A stretch of 64,000 bases of DNA, taken from the NCBI RefSeq assembly GCF_017599345.1, contig NZ_JAGFVL010000057.1, positions 1 through 64,000 of the forward strand. Reading direction: 5' to 3'. The DNA comes from Gracilibacillus suaedae (GTDB taxonomy: Bacteria; Bacillota; Bacilli; Bacillales; Amphibacillaceae). This document shows positions 37,573-46,097 of this stretch, in pieces. A program made the position numbers and the translations under genes. Numbering within the stretch: position 1 is the first letter of the stretch; every line of letters starts with the position of its first letter. Under the pieces are notes generated by a model. The model was given only the letters and a program-made list of their open reading frames with translations. It did no database searches and had not been told where the DNA came from.

Positions 37573-37586
37573 AGAATCCCGCCTTT

Positions 37587-38195
37587 TTAAGCAACGTTTT
37601 GATTTTGTTGGTTTCGAAACATACTTTTGGAGATGAAATTTTTTTCTAGCCGATGAGCAAATATCCCTGCTCCAATAGATAACACGATATCCTTAGGTAA
37701 GGGTACTGCCAACCAATACCAAACAAGTTGATAAGAGAACCCTTCAGGTGCGTCAAACCAGAACATATAAGCTGCATACATCCAGTTAGCCCCCAATAGG
37801 TAATTAATGATCATCGCAATTAGAGCAGCAGTGATATACATGGGAAAGCTCTGTTTCTTCTCTATCAATTTCCCTGCAACATATGCAATTACTATAAAAG
37901 AAATAATAAAACCAAAAGTTGGTGATATAAGAGTTGAAGCCCCACCTTTGAATTGTGCAAAAATCGGGGCACCCGCCAAACCTAGTAACATGTAGACCAA
38001 CATGGAAATGGCTCCCAACCGGCTACCTAGAATAAGCCCTGCTAAGATTGCAAAAAAAGTTTGTAACGTGATGGGAACTCCACCAATCACCATGAAAGGT
38101 GCAATCGATGTAATATTCGCACCTACTGTCATTAAGGCGATAAATATACTGCCGATGGTAAGGTCAAGTGCTGTTAAGCGTTTATTATTATGCAT
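37587..38195 (-). CDS. bioY: Biotin transporter BioY
   Basis: The 202-residue S component of the biotin energy-coupling-factor transporter has six hydrophobic segments. Family features include GVPITLQTFFAILAGLILG and a C-terminal DIVLSIGAGIFAHRL with the conserved Asp. It binds biotin and works alone or with EcfAAT encoded elsewhere. AAAGGAGG precedes the ATG. A BirA-type operator lies directly upstream. Confidence 0.93.
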   Translation of the reverse strand: MHNNKRLTALDLTIGSIFIALMTVGANITSIAPFMVIGGVPITLQTFFAILAGLILGSRLGAISMLVYMLLGLAGAPIFAQFKGGASTLISPTFGFIISFIVIAYVAGKLIEKKQSFPMYITAALIAMIINYLLGANWMYAAYMFWFDAPEGFSYQLVWYWLAVPLPKDIVLSIGAGIFAHRLEKNFISKSMFRNQQNQNVA

Positions 38196-38241
38196 TATTT
38201 TTCCTCCTTTCCAAAAATAGAGTAAATGAATAAACTAAAAA

Positions 38242-38270
38242 TGTCAACCTTATTTATTCAGGGTTAACAA
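38242..38270 (-). promoter_or_regulatory. BirA operator and bioY promoter
   Basis: TGTCAACC (38242-38249) and GGTTAACAA (38262-38270) are inverted half-sites of the BirA type (TTGTTAACC...GGTTAACAA) separated by 12 bases. On the minus strand the left one contains a perfect -35 TTGACA (38247-38242), so BirA would block bioY-bioB when biotin is plentiful. Confidence 0.75.
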
Positions 38271-38310
38271 ATGTAAAAATAATTATTGCTGTGCGTACTC
38301 GTTCACAAAA

Positions 38311-38340
38311 TTGACATATTTATACACGCTCCTTTATAAT
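38311..38340 (+). promoter_or_regulatory. Promoter of the DUF485-symporter operon
   Basis: Perfect TTGACA (38311-38316) and TATAAT (38335-38340) with 18 bases between. The leader to the first gene is about 145 bases long and contains a long copy of repeat family A. Confidence 0.75.
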
Positions 38341-38367
38341 TGCATACGATAAAGAAGATATATAATC

Positions 38368-38466
38368 ACGATACTAACCGTCCGTAAGCTTCTCACTTCA
38401 TCATTCAAGGATAATAGAGAACTAAGTGAGGGACCACGGACGTTAACACTCTGATAAGTCTCACTT
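38368..38466. repeat. Repeat family A, long copy 3, in an mRNA leader
   Basis: TAACCGTCCGT (38375-38385) and ACGGACGTTA (38436-38445) are inverted, as are CTCACTT and AAGTGAG inside them; CAAGGATAAT sits in the centre and the copy ends in AAGTCTCACTTTTT. Because it lies between a strong promoter and the first gene, the transcript should fold here. Confidence 0.7.
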
Positions 38467-38495
38467 TTTCCATTCCTTCACAGAGGAGGATTAGT

Positions 38496-38795
38496 ATGCA
38501 AAATAGAAAAAATAATGAAACCGCTTACCGAGTTAACGATCAGATAAGGAAAAAACACCGTATTCTTATCTCTACCGCTGCAATTATTACTCTTTTTTAT
38601 ATACTGTTTCCCATTGGTTTAACCAGTTTTATGTCAGAGCAAAATAAATATTTTCTCCCCTTGGCATGGGGATATGTCCTTGTATTATTTCTCATGACTT
38701 GGGGAGTAGGGATCTGGCATTATTTTTTTACAAAATTACTTAACCGAAAGCTTGATAAAAGAAGCGAACAGACCAAAGCTGGAGGTGGCCAATGA
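38496..38795 (+). CDS. DUF485 small membrane protein (YjcH type)
   Basis: The 99-residue protein has two transmembrane helices (about residues 24-44 and 57-79) with charged ends. DUF485 proteins are encoded next to acetate-type sodium/solute symporters (E. coli yjcH-actP) and are thought to be accessory subunits. The gene has AGAGGAGG upstream and overlaps the symporter gene by 4 bases. Confidence 0.85.
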   Translation: MQNRKNNETAYRVNDQIRKKHRILISTAAIITLFYILFPIGLTSFMSEQNKYFLPLAWGYVLVLFLMTWGVGIWHYFFTKLLNRKLDKRSEQTKAGGGQ

Positions 38796-40297
38796 ATTTC
38801 ACCTATTTTATTTTTTTCATCGTTATAGTGATTGGTACACTGGTCATTACCCATTGGGCAGCAGAGCGGAGTAGAACAGCTCATCAATTCTATGTGGCAG
38901 CAGGTAGTCTGTCTGGGATGCAAAATGGGATGGCGATAGCCGGTGATTTTATCAGTGCTGCCTCATTTCTTGGTATCACTGGATTAATTGCGCTCTATGG
39001 TTATGATGGATTCTTGTATGCTACAGGTTTTCTTATTTCTTATGTGATATTGTTGCTATTAATCGTAGAACCGATCCATCGGCTTGGTACCTATTCTGTA
39101 GCAGACGTGGTTGCTGCCCGCTTTCCAGGGAACCGAATGCGTGCTGCCGTTGCCATTAGTGGTATTTGTATCTCTGTTTTGTATATGATCCCACAGCTCG
39201 TAGCTTCTGGTTTACTGATTCGTCTTTTGCTTGGGGTGGATTTTCGAGTAGCAGTGTCCATTATCGGTGTGTTAATGACGGTGTATGTTGCATTTGGTGG
39301 AATGCTAGCAACATCTTGGGTACAGATTATAAAAACTGTACTGCTGATGTGTGGAACATTATTGGTTGTTTTGATTCTGTTGTCTTGGCTGAATTGGGAT
39401 TTTTTCGGTCTTATAACGGATGCGGTAGAGCAAAGTCCACATAGGGAATCGTTTTTTTATCCTGGAAATCTGTTTACTAACTCAATAGAGAAAATTTCGC
39501 TTACCTTAACTTTAATGCTTGGTACTTCTGGCCTTCCACATATACTAATTCGGTTCTTAACGGTAAAAAATGCAAAACAGGCAAGGATATCTGCTATGTC
39601 TGCCTCATGGATTATTGGCTTGTTTTATATCATGACACTTATTTTAGGTGTTGGGACCATTGCACTTGTAGGAAGTGAAACATTGATACAGGCGGACTCC
39701 AGTGGGAATCTGGCGGCATTATTGTTAGCAGACGCACTCGGTGGTGATTTTCTAATTGCCTTTGTGATGGCAGTTGCCTTTGCCACTATCATTGCTGTAG
39801 TAACCGGGCTGATTTTTGCCGCAACTTCCTCTTTTGCGCACGATATCTATTATCATCTTTGGAAGAATAAAAAGGTCGAAGAGAAAAAACAACTACAGGT
39901 GGCTAGAATTGTTGCTGTTGTGATCGGAATATTGTCGATTCTCTTATCGATAGGAATGGAAGAGAGTAATGTCGCTTTTCTTGTATCGATTACATTTGCG
40001 ATTGCAGCTTCCACGTTATTCCCATTGCTGATTCTTACGTTTTACTGGAAACGATTTAATAGAGTTGGTTGCTATACCACACTATTATGTGGTTTTCTTA
40101 CATCCATCATTTTAGTTGTATTGGGTCCAGAGGGGAGCGGCATCTTACCACTCTCTAATCCTGGTATTCTATCCATTCCTGCCGGCTTTGCTGGTGGTGT
40201 GATCGGTGCGATGGCAGGAAAGAAAGACGAGAAAAGCTATGAAGATCTTTTCTTAAAACTGTACAGCGACAAACAGGAGGCTGCGTCACATGATTGA
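38792..40297 (+). CDS. Sodium/solute symporter, ActP (acetate) type
   Basis: The 501-residue membrane protein of the SSS family has about thirteen hydrophobic segments. It opens with QFYVAAGSLSGMQNGMAIAGDFISAASFLG and has GTSGLPHILIRFLTV near residue 245, both matching acetate/monocarboxylate symporters. It uses a sodium gradient to import a small carboxylate. A following LytS/LytR pair overlaps it by 8 bases, so sensor and transporter share a transcript; acetate or pyruvate is the most likely substrate by family. Confidence 0.9.
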   Translation: MNFTYFIFFIVIVIGTLVITHWAAERSRTAHQFYVAAGSLSGMQNGMAIAGDFISAASFLGITGLIALYGYDGFLYATGFLISYVILLLLIVEPIHRLGTYSVADVVAARFPGNRMRAAVAISGICISVLYMIPQLVASGLLIRLLLGVDFRVAVSIIGVLMTVYVAFGGMLATSWVQIIKTVLLMCGTLLVVLILLSWLNWDFFGLITDAVEQSPHRESFFYPGNLFTNSIEKISLTLTLMLGTSGLPHILIRFLTVKNAKQARISAMSASWIIGLFYIMTLILGVGTIALVGSETLIQADSSGNLAALLLADALGGDFLIAFVMAVAFATIIAVVTGLIFAATSSFAHDIYYHLWKNKKVEEKKQLQVARIVAVVIGILSILLSIGMEESNVAFLVSITFAIAASTLFPLLILTFYWKRFNRVGCYTTLLCGFLTSIILVVLGPEGSGILPLSNPGILSIPAGFAGGVIGAMAGKKDEKSYEDLFLKLYSDKQEAASHD

Positions 40298-42071
40298 CCT
40301 CACCATTGTTTTGTTTGAAAGGATCGGTCTGCTTTTGCTAGCGGCATTTATGTTAACCCAAATACCGGGATTTCGTTCGTTATTAGACAGAGATATGGCC
40401 ATAGACACCGTGATTTATCTAGCGATTGTTTTTGGGTTTATTGGGATCTTAGCGACATACACTGGTGTGTTAATCCCAATGGATACGTTAATGCTCGAAT
40501 CAAGATTTACTAATGTGACCTCTAGTGAGGTGTTGATTGGCTTCAGTACAGTAGTGGTCATGATTGCTGGTTTACTTGGTGGGCCATATGTCGGCCTTTG
40601 TACAGGGGTTATTACGGGGATATACCTCGCATTTATTGGTGGTGAAGCTTGGATTGCCAACAGTTTGATTAATCCATTGGCGGGATTAATTACGGGGTGG
40701 ACAGGTCAGTTCTTCTCGGATGAGCGGGTCATTGCACCTGGTAAGGCATTATTTATTGGTATGTTTCCACCGGTATTGCATATGGGTTTACTGCTGATTT
40801 TTATTTCTGATCAAGAAAAAGGTGTAGAGCTTGTCAATACAATTGGCATCCCGCTTGTGATTACCAATGCTGTTGCTCTTGCCATTTTTACGATGGTAAT
40901 CCGTGCTGCACTTAATGAAACGGAAAGAGAAGCAGCGATTGAAACAAACCGAGCTTTATCAATCGCCGAGAAAGCATTGCCGATACTTCAGGATGCTTCC
41001 TTAATCTCTAATGCTGACAAAATGGCGAAGCTTCTCTATGATGAACTAGATGTTGCTGCAATTGCGATTACAGATAAAGAGAAGGTACTCAGCCATGTCG
41101 GTCTGGGGGACGACCACCATCGATTAGGGGAGCCGCTCAAAATGCGGCTATCACACAAAGCACTTGATACTGGGGACATACAGGTTGCTTATGACAGGGA
41201 GGAGATCCAATGTAGGTCTGAAGCCTGTCCACTGAAAACAGCGATAATGGTACCGATTTATCGTTCTGGCGAGATAATTGGTCTGATTAATTTATATTTT
41301 CGCCATTCCCAGCAAATTCGGGCTGTAGAAATTGAACTTGCCAAAGGTCTAGGCACTATTATCTCCAATCAAATCAGTGGCTTTGAAGCGGAAAGGATGA
41401 AAGAACTTTTGAAGGAAGCGGAAATAAGAAATCTTCAGGCACAGATAAACCCACATTTTCTATTCAATACCTTTAATTTGCTTCATTCTTTGATGCGAGT
41501 CAATCAGGAAAAGGCACGTCATATCCTTATACAGCTAAGTCACTATATGCGGGCGAACCTGTCCATCGCCAGCAAAACACTAATTCCGCTGAAAGATGAG
41601 CTCGCACATGTCAATGCCTATGTGGAAATTGTGACTGCACGTTTCATGGATCAGTTAATCATTAACATCCATATTGATCCAGATCTCGATGATGTACTAA
41701 TACCGCCAGCAACATTACAGCCTCTTATTGAAAATTGTATTCAACACGGGTTAAAAGATAAACAGATGAAAGGTAGAATTGATTTTACCATTACAAAGAA
41801 AGAAGAATGGGTATTTATTGAAGTGAGAGATAATGGTAAAGGTTTTTCAGATGATATCCTTGTATTACTCGGAACAGAACCTATTGACCAACAAAATGGA
41901 AATGGAACTGCCTTATATAATATTAATGAAAGATTGAAAGGAATTATGGGTGAGAAGAGTCGGCTGCACTTTCGCAACCATCCGGAAAAAGGAAGTTCTG
42001 TTTCATTTAAAATACTCGATCAGACAAGGAGTGGCATAAATGAAGATTTACGTGATGATTGCAGAGGATGA
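40290..42071 (+). CDS. LytS-type sensor histidine kinase
   Basis: The 593-residue membrane kinase has a 5TM-LYT sensor region (residues 1-210), a GAF-like domain (about 225-360), the phospho-histidine in LQAQINPHFLFNTFNLLHSL (near residue 392) and a C-terminal HATPase domain (ENCIQHGL, NGKGF). It belongs to the LytS/BtsS/YpdA group, whose studied members sense extracellular pyruvate. It overlaps the preceding symporter gene by 8 and the response-regulator gene by 32 bases. Confidence 0.93.
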   Translation: MIDLTIVLFERIGLLLLAAFMLTQIPGFRSLLDRDMAIDTVIYLAIVFGFIGILATYTGVLIPMDTLMLESRFTNVTSSEVLIGFSTVVVMIAGLLGGPYVGLCTGVITGIYLAFIGGEAWIANSLINPLAGLITGWTGQFFSDERVIAPGKALFIGMFPPVLHMGLLLIFISDQEKGVELVNTIGIPLVITNAVALAIFTMVIRAALNETEREAAIETNRALSIAEKALPILQDASLISNADKMAKLLYDELDVAAIAITDKEKVLSHVGLGDDHHRLGEPLKMRLSHKALDTGDIQVAYDREEIQCRSEACPLKTAIMVPIYRSGEIIGLINLYFRHSQQIRAVEIELAKGLGTIISNQISGFEAERMKELLKEAEIRNLQAQINPHFLFNTFNLLHSLMRVNQEKARHILIQLSHYMRANLSIASKTLIPLKDELAHVNAYVEIVTARFMDQLIINIHIDPDLDDVLIPPATLQPLIENCIQHGLKDKQMKGRIDFTITKKEEWVFIEVRDNGKGFSDDILVLLGTEPIDQQNGNGTALYNINERLKGIMGEKSRLHFRNHPEKGSSVSFKILDQTRSGINEDLRDDCRG

Positions 42072-42774
42072 GCGTCTTGGACGAGAAGAGCTGTCATATC
42101 TGCTCGAGCAGGAAGAAGATGTGATTTTATGTCCAAGTGCAGAGAATGGGGAGCAATTAATTCAGTTATATCGTGAATATAAGCCGGCTGTACTGTTTTT
42201 GGATATACATATGCCAGGTCTCACCGGTTTGGAAGCTGCCGAGACATTGCGTAATGAAGATGGCAATGAGCCAGTCATTGTATTTACAACTGCCTATGAC
42301 ACCTATGCTGTTCAGGCATTTGACCTTCAAGCGACAGATTACCTATTAAAACCTTTTGACAAAGCTCGTTTTAACACCGCTATGAAGCGAATAAGAGAAG
42401 CACTGCAAAAAAAGCAAAATAAAAAGCCGAAAATTGATAAGTTGATTATTTCTACTGATAATAAAATGGTGGTCGTTGACCCATTACAAATCGGCTATGC
42501 AGTCCGTGAAGGCAGACAGCTACTTTTGCACACGTTAACAAATGAAGTTATCGAAACAAAAATGAATTTGAAGGAGCTAGAGGAAAAATTGTTCTCCTTT
42601 CCTTTTTATCGGCCACATCGAAGTTATTTGGTCAATCTTGATGCGATCGAGGAGATTACTCCGTGGTTTAACGGAGCCTATAACATTGTGATTAAGGATA
42701 AACATAAATCGCAAGTTCCGATGAGCAGAACGGTAGCCAAAGAATTTTTCGATGTGTTACAAGGATTAAATTAA
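42040..42774 (+). CDS. LytTR-family response regulator
   Basis: The 244-residue regulator has a receiver domain with Asp55 in VLFLDIHMPG and a C-terminal LytTR DNA-binding domain (about residues 140-240; FYRPHRSYLVNLDAIEEITPW). AAGGAGTGG precedes the ATG at 42040 within the end of the kinase gene. It likely activates the second symporter operon that begins at 43072, by analogy with LytST-pftAB in B. subtilis. Confidence 0.93.
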   Translation: MKIYVMIAEDERLGREELSYLLEQEEDVILCPSAENGEQLIQLYREYKPAVLFLDIHMPGLTGLEAAETLRNEDGNEPVIVFTTAYDTYAVQAFDLQATDYLLKPFDKARFNTAMKRIREALQKKQNKKPKIDKLIISTDNKMVVVDPLQIGYAVREGRQLLLHTLTNEVIETKMNLKELEEKLFSFPFYRPHRSYLVNLDAIEEITPWFNGAYNIVIKDKHKSQVPMSRTVAKEFFDVLQGLN

Positions 42775-42893
42775 CCATTCATACCATCTATTCAACATTT
42801 TAAACAGATACAACTACAATTGAAGAAAATCTCGAAATTGAATCAATTATATTTAATATACTAAGTACAAATGTTAGAGTATTTAGTATTTTT

Positions 42894-42930
42894 TTATGCT
42901 TTCAAAGAGGATGGGCTTTGAAAAGCATAA
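42894..42930. repeat. Inverted repeat between lytR-type gene and second symporter operon
   Basis: TTATGCTTTCAAAG (42894-42907) and CTTTGAAAAGCATAA (42916-42930) form a stem with one bulged A. The T-run lies before it rather than after, so it is not a plain terminator; it may be an operator or structured RNA. Confidence 0.4.
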
Positions 42931-43011
42931 AGTAAGACTTCTATGGTGGTCATATGTACGGTTAGCAGTGTGATTAACCTAATAATAAGTTGGAGCTAAT
43001 TAACAGAAATT

Positions 43012-43033
43012 TGTAAGCGTTTACTATTATACT
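43012..43033 (+). promoter_or_regulatory. cre site overlapping the promoter of the DUF4212-symporter operon
   Basis: TGTAAGCGTTTACT (43012-43025) fits the CcpA consensus TGWAANCGNTNWCA except for its last base. A -10-like TATACT (43028-43033) follows directly with a weak -35, so CcpA bound here would repress the operon on preferred sugars. Confidence 0.65.
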
Positions 43034-43071
43034 CTAACATTAATAAAGGCAGGAAAGGGTGGGAATAGTCT

Positions 43072-43347
43072 ATGAATCAAACACTCAATGAAAAACAGAA
43101 ATGGTATTGGAAGAAAAATATCCAACTGATCATAAGTTTGCTTATTGTTTGGTTTTTGGTTGGTCTTGGTGCGGGAGTTCTATTTGCTGAACCTCTCTCC
43201 AAAATCCAGTTTTTCAATGTATCCTTATCGTTCTGGTTTGCACATCAAGGTTCGATATTGGTATTTATCATCCTGATACTCACATATGCCATTCGAATGG
43301 ATAAACTCGATAAGCAATATAAAGAAATGATAAAGGATGGGAATTAG
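43072..43347 (+). CDS. DUF4212 small symporter subunit
   Basis: The 91-residue protein has two transmembrane helices (about residues 19-40 and 57-76) and the family stretch WYWKKNIQLIISLLIVWFLV. DUF4212 proteins are encoded immediately upstream of VC_2705-type sodium/solute symporters and serve as putative small subunits. AAAGGGTGGG precedes the ATG. The large subunit follows after 33 bases. Confidence 0.88.
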   Translation: MNQTLNEKQKWYWKKNIQLIISLLIVWFLVGLGAGVLFAEPLSKIQFFNVSLSFWFAHQGSILVFIILILTYAIRMDKLDKQYKEMIKDGN

Positions 43348-43380
43348 GCTTAGAGTAAGTAGGTATAAGGAGGGGTTTTC

Positions 43381-45054
43381 ATGAGTGTTGAAGCTATTAC
43401 GATTATTCTAGTACTTATTACATTCGCTATTTACACGGGAATTGGTTGGTGGTCAAGGGTTCGTGATACTTCCAATTTTTATGTCGCTGGACAGGGAGTT
43501 CCAACTGTAGCGAATGGAGCTGCCATTGCTGCGGATTGGATGTCTGCCGCGTCTTTTATTTCGATGGCAGGACTGGTAGCATTTTTAGGCTATGACGGAA
43601 CCATTTACTTAATGGGGTGGACTGGTGGTTACGTTCTCTTAGCATTACTGCTTGCTCCCTATTTACGTAAATTCGGCAAGTTTACGGTTCCTGACTTTAT
43701 TGGTGATCGTTTTTATTCAAATGGTGCCCGTGCGACAGCAGCAATCGCAACGATTTTTATCTCACTTACGTATATTTCAGGTCAAATGCGTGGGGTAGGG
43801 ATTGTTTTCAGTCGTTATCTTCAGGTCGATATTATTGTCGGTGTTTTAATTGGAATGGCAATTGTCGGATTCTTTGCATTACTTGGTGGGATGAAAGGTG
43901 TCACTTGGACACAGGCGATTCAATATTTTGTTATTATTATCGCTTTTTTAATCCCGGCGTTTGCCATTTCGTTTCAGCTGACAGGTAATCCCATTCCGCA
44001 ACTCGCTATAACAAGCAGTGATATTGTTGATCGCTTGGGACAAATCCAAGTAGATCTCGGTATGACGGAATATATGGCACCATTTACTGATCTATCCATG
44101 ATTAATGTCTTTATGGTTACGCTAGCTTTAATGGCGGGGACGGCAGGACTTCCTCACGTAATCGTCCGTTTCTATACGGTTAAAAGTGTTCGTGCAGCAC
44201 GTTGGTCAGCGGTTTGGGCGATCATCTTTATTGGCCTGCTTTATTTAACTGCTCCTGCAGTTGGTGCATTTGCTAAATACAATTTAATCGATACGATCGC
44301 AGATAAGCCAATCGAAGAAGTTCAGAGTATTGAGTGGGTAAGTAAGTGGGAAACAACAGGTCTTTTACAATTAGATGATATCAATGGTGATGGAGTCGTG
44401 AATTTTACTGGTGGTGAAGACAATGAGGTCTCCATTGATGGAGATATTATTGTGTTATCCACTCCAGAAGTAGCAAATCTTGCTCCTTTCATTATTGCGT
44501 TAGTCGCAGCTGGTGGTTTAGCGGCAGCATTGTCAACGGCATCAGGGTTATTAATTACGATGACAAGCGCTGTATCCCATGATATTTATTATCGAATTTT
44601 TAATAAAGAGGCTTCTGAATCACAACGATTACGAGTTGGTCGGATGACCTTACTAATTGCACTGGCTATCGCAGCTTATGTCGGCATAAATCCCCCAGGA
44701 TTCGCGGGAGAGGTTGTGGCACTTGCCTTTGGTTTAGGTGCAGCAAGTTTGTTCCCGGTTATTCTGTTAGGTATTTTTGACAAGCGAATGAATAAAGAAG
44801 GTGCTGTCGCAGGTATTATTGCTGGTTTGAGTTTCACATTGATTATGATTGGTGCAATTCTCTCTCCATCTATTTTTGGTACGGAGGCACCGATTTTAGA
44901 AAGTTTCTTTGGTATTAATGCTCAAGGTGTCGGGGTAGTCGGAATGATGTTGAACTTTATTGTCAGCTTTATGGTTTCCCGGATGACTCCAGAACCGCCC
45001 AAAGATATCCAGGAATTAATTGAAAATGTTCGTGCTCCTGAGTTAGATGAGTAA
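43381..45054 (+). CDS. Sodium/solute symporter, VC_2705 type, with EF-hand-like loop
   Basis: The 557-residue SSS-family transporter for a small carboxylate has NFYVAGQGVPTVANGAAIAADWMSAASFI at residues 32-60 and GTAGLPHVIVRFYTVKSV near 253-270. An extra hydrophilic loop at about 305-365 contains DINGDGVVN (333-341), which resembles a calcium-binding EF-hand/dockerin loop. It is paired with the DUF4212 gene upstream and a small membrane-protein gene downstream. Regulation by the LytS/LytR pair and CcpA is likely from position and the cre site. Confidence 0.9.
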   Translation: MSVEAITIILVLITFAIYTGIGWWSRVRDTSNFYVAGQGVPTVANGAAIAADWMSAASFISMAGLVAFLGYDGTIYLMGWTGGYVLLALLLAPYLRKFGKFTVPDFIGDRFYSNGARATAAIATIFISLTYISGQMRGVGIVFSRYLQVDIIVGVLIGMAIVGFFALLGGMKGVTWTQAIQYFVIIIAFLIPAFAISFQLTGNPIPQLAITSSDIVDRLGQIQVDLGMTEYMAPFTDLSMINVFMVTLALMAGTAGLPHVIVRFYTVKSVRAARWSAVWAIIFIGLLYLTAPAVGAFAKYNLIDTIADKPIEEVQSIEWVSKWETTGLLQLDDINGDGVVNFTGGEDNEVSIDGDIIVLSTPEVANLAPFIIALVAAGGLAAALSTASGLLITMTSAVSHDIYYRIFNKEASESQRLRVGRMTLLIALAIAAYVGINPPGFAGEVVALAFGLGAASLFPVILLGIFDKRMNKEGAVAGIIAGLSFTLIMIGAILSPSIFGTEAPILESFFGINAQGVGVVGMMLNFIVSFMVSRMTPEPPKDIQELIENVRAPELDE

Positions 45055-45087
45055 TGATAAGATCAAGTGACAGAAAGGAGGAAAAAG

Positions 45088-45546
45088 ATGAATTGGACTT
45101 TTGTACTATCGCTTTTTTTAGTCATCTTATATCTTTTCCATCCATGGATGAATAGGAAGACGTTTCAAAAGGTGATGGGGATAACCCTGTTTCTTGAAAT
45201 TTTTTATTTAACTGGTCACTATCTGATGAACTGGCCATTTCCCACACCAATTACCTTGATACAGCTTTTTGTTGTATCAGGAATGGGAGTTGCTTTAGGA
45301 GTGTTTTTCTCCAGGATTTGGCCACTGCCGCTTGAAAAAGGCTTCGAGCGGATCTTCCGGACATTTCTGATCGCAATCCCTTCCCTCGGATTTGGGATGG
45401 GTTTGCAGGTCATTCTACAAGGAGCACATGCGACACAGGCTATTTATTTAATTTTTGCATTTGCAGCATGGTTAGGTTCAGGCAGATTTGTACGGGAAGG
45501 GAAAGCGATAATCACTCCCAATAAAAGAATAGAGGGGACAACATAA
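45088..45546 (+). CDS. Small membrane protein of the symporter operon
   Basis: The 152-residue protein has about five hydrophobic segments and a short charged tail. The start is the ATG at 45088, since AAAGGAGGAA precedes it. It lies 33 bases behind the symporter and before the operon terminator, so it is co-transcribed. No family is recognised; an accessory role in transport is a guess. Confidence 0.65.
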   Translation: MNWTFVLSLFLVILYLFHPWMNRKTFQKVMGITLFLEIFYLTGHYLMNWPFPTPITLIQLFVVSGMGVALGVFFSRIWPLPLEKGFERIFRTFLIAIPSLGFGMGLQVILQGAHATQAIYLIFAFAAWLGSGRFVREGKAIITPNKRIEGTT

Positions 45547-45550
45547 CGAA

Positions 45551-45599
45551 AAGGGCTGTTCCATAAGTTATCGTTAATGACTTATGGAGAGCCTTTTTT
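45551..45599 (+). terminator. Terminator of the second symporter operon
   Basis: CCATAAGT (45561-45568) pairs with ACTTATGG (45580-45587), the flanking AGGGCT and AGCCT extend the stem, and a run of six T follows. Confidence 0.85.
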
Positions 45600-46097
45600 C
45601 ATAAGGAAAGAAAGTATATAATCCTCGGTATCAACGCATTTGTTATCAAAGTAGCCATTTTGAAATAAACCGTATAGGAAACCATCGCTGCGGCTGTCCA
45701 CTTCCCTTTCCGCGGGCATGGCCTCAACTAACTTCGGTACCTTTATTATCGGGAAAACCTCTTATGCTACTTGGTAGTTTTCCCTGTAACTATATTTTTA
45801 CCGAAAAAACTCCTCATTTTAATAGGCAGATTTTCCGGTTAATTCAGTTTTACCAGGAAATCTTACCATTACATACAGTGTTCTTACTTGTATTAGATAC
45901 GTCAAGAGAGAAGTGAGCATCGGAATAGTGGTAATACTGTCCATATATTTCATCTACTCCAAAGTCGCTAGGTGAGTTTTGCCCCAATTTTTTTATCTTG
46001 CATTTGTGAAAGCAAATTTAAATCTGGTATATTATAGAAAATGAATGATATTGAATGGCGTTGTTTAAAAAGTCAGAGGAACTTAGGGGAGCGTTTT
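45600..46097. other. Non-coding gap before the EamA gene
   Basis: The gap contains a partial copy of repeat family B (45681-45740). The rest holds several TTTTCC/GGAAAA-type short inversions but no gene. TATATTATA just upstream of 46041 could be a -10 for the exporter gene. Confidence 0.4.
45681..45740. repeat. Repeat family B, partial copy 2
   Basis: About 60 bases contain CGGCTGTCCACTTCCCTTTC and CGCGGGCATGGCCTCAACTA, matching the outer arm of the copies at 28705 and 48401. The second arm is missing or decayed. Confidence 0.65.
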
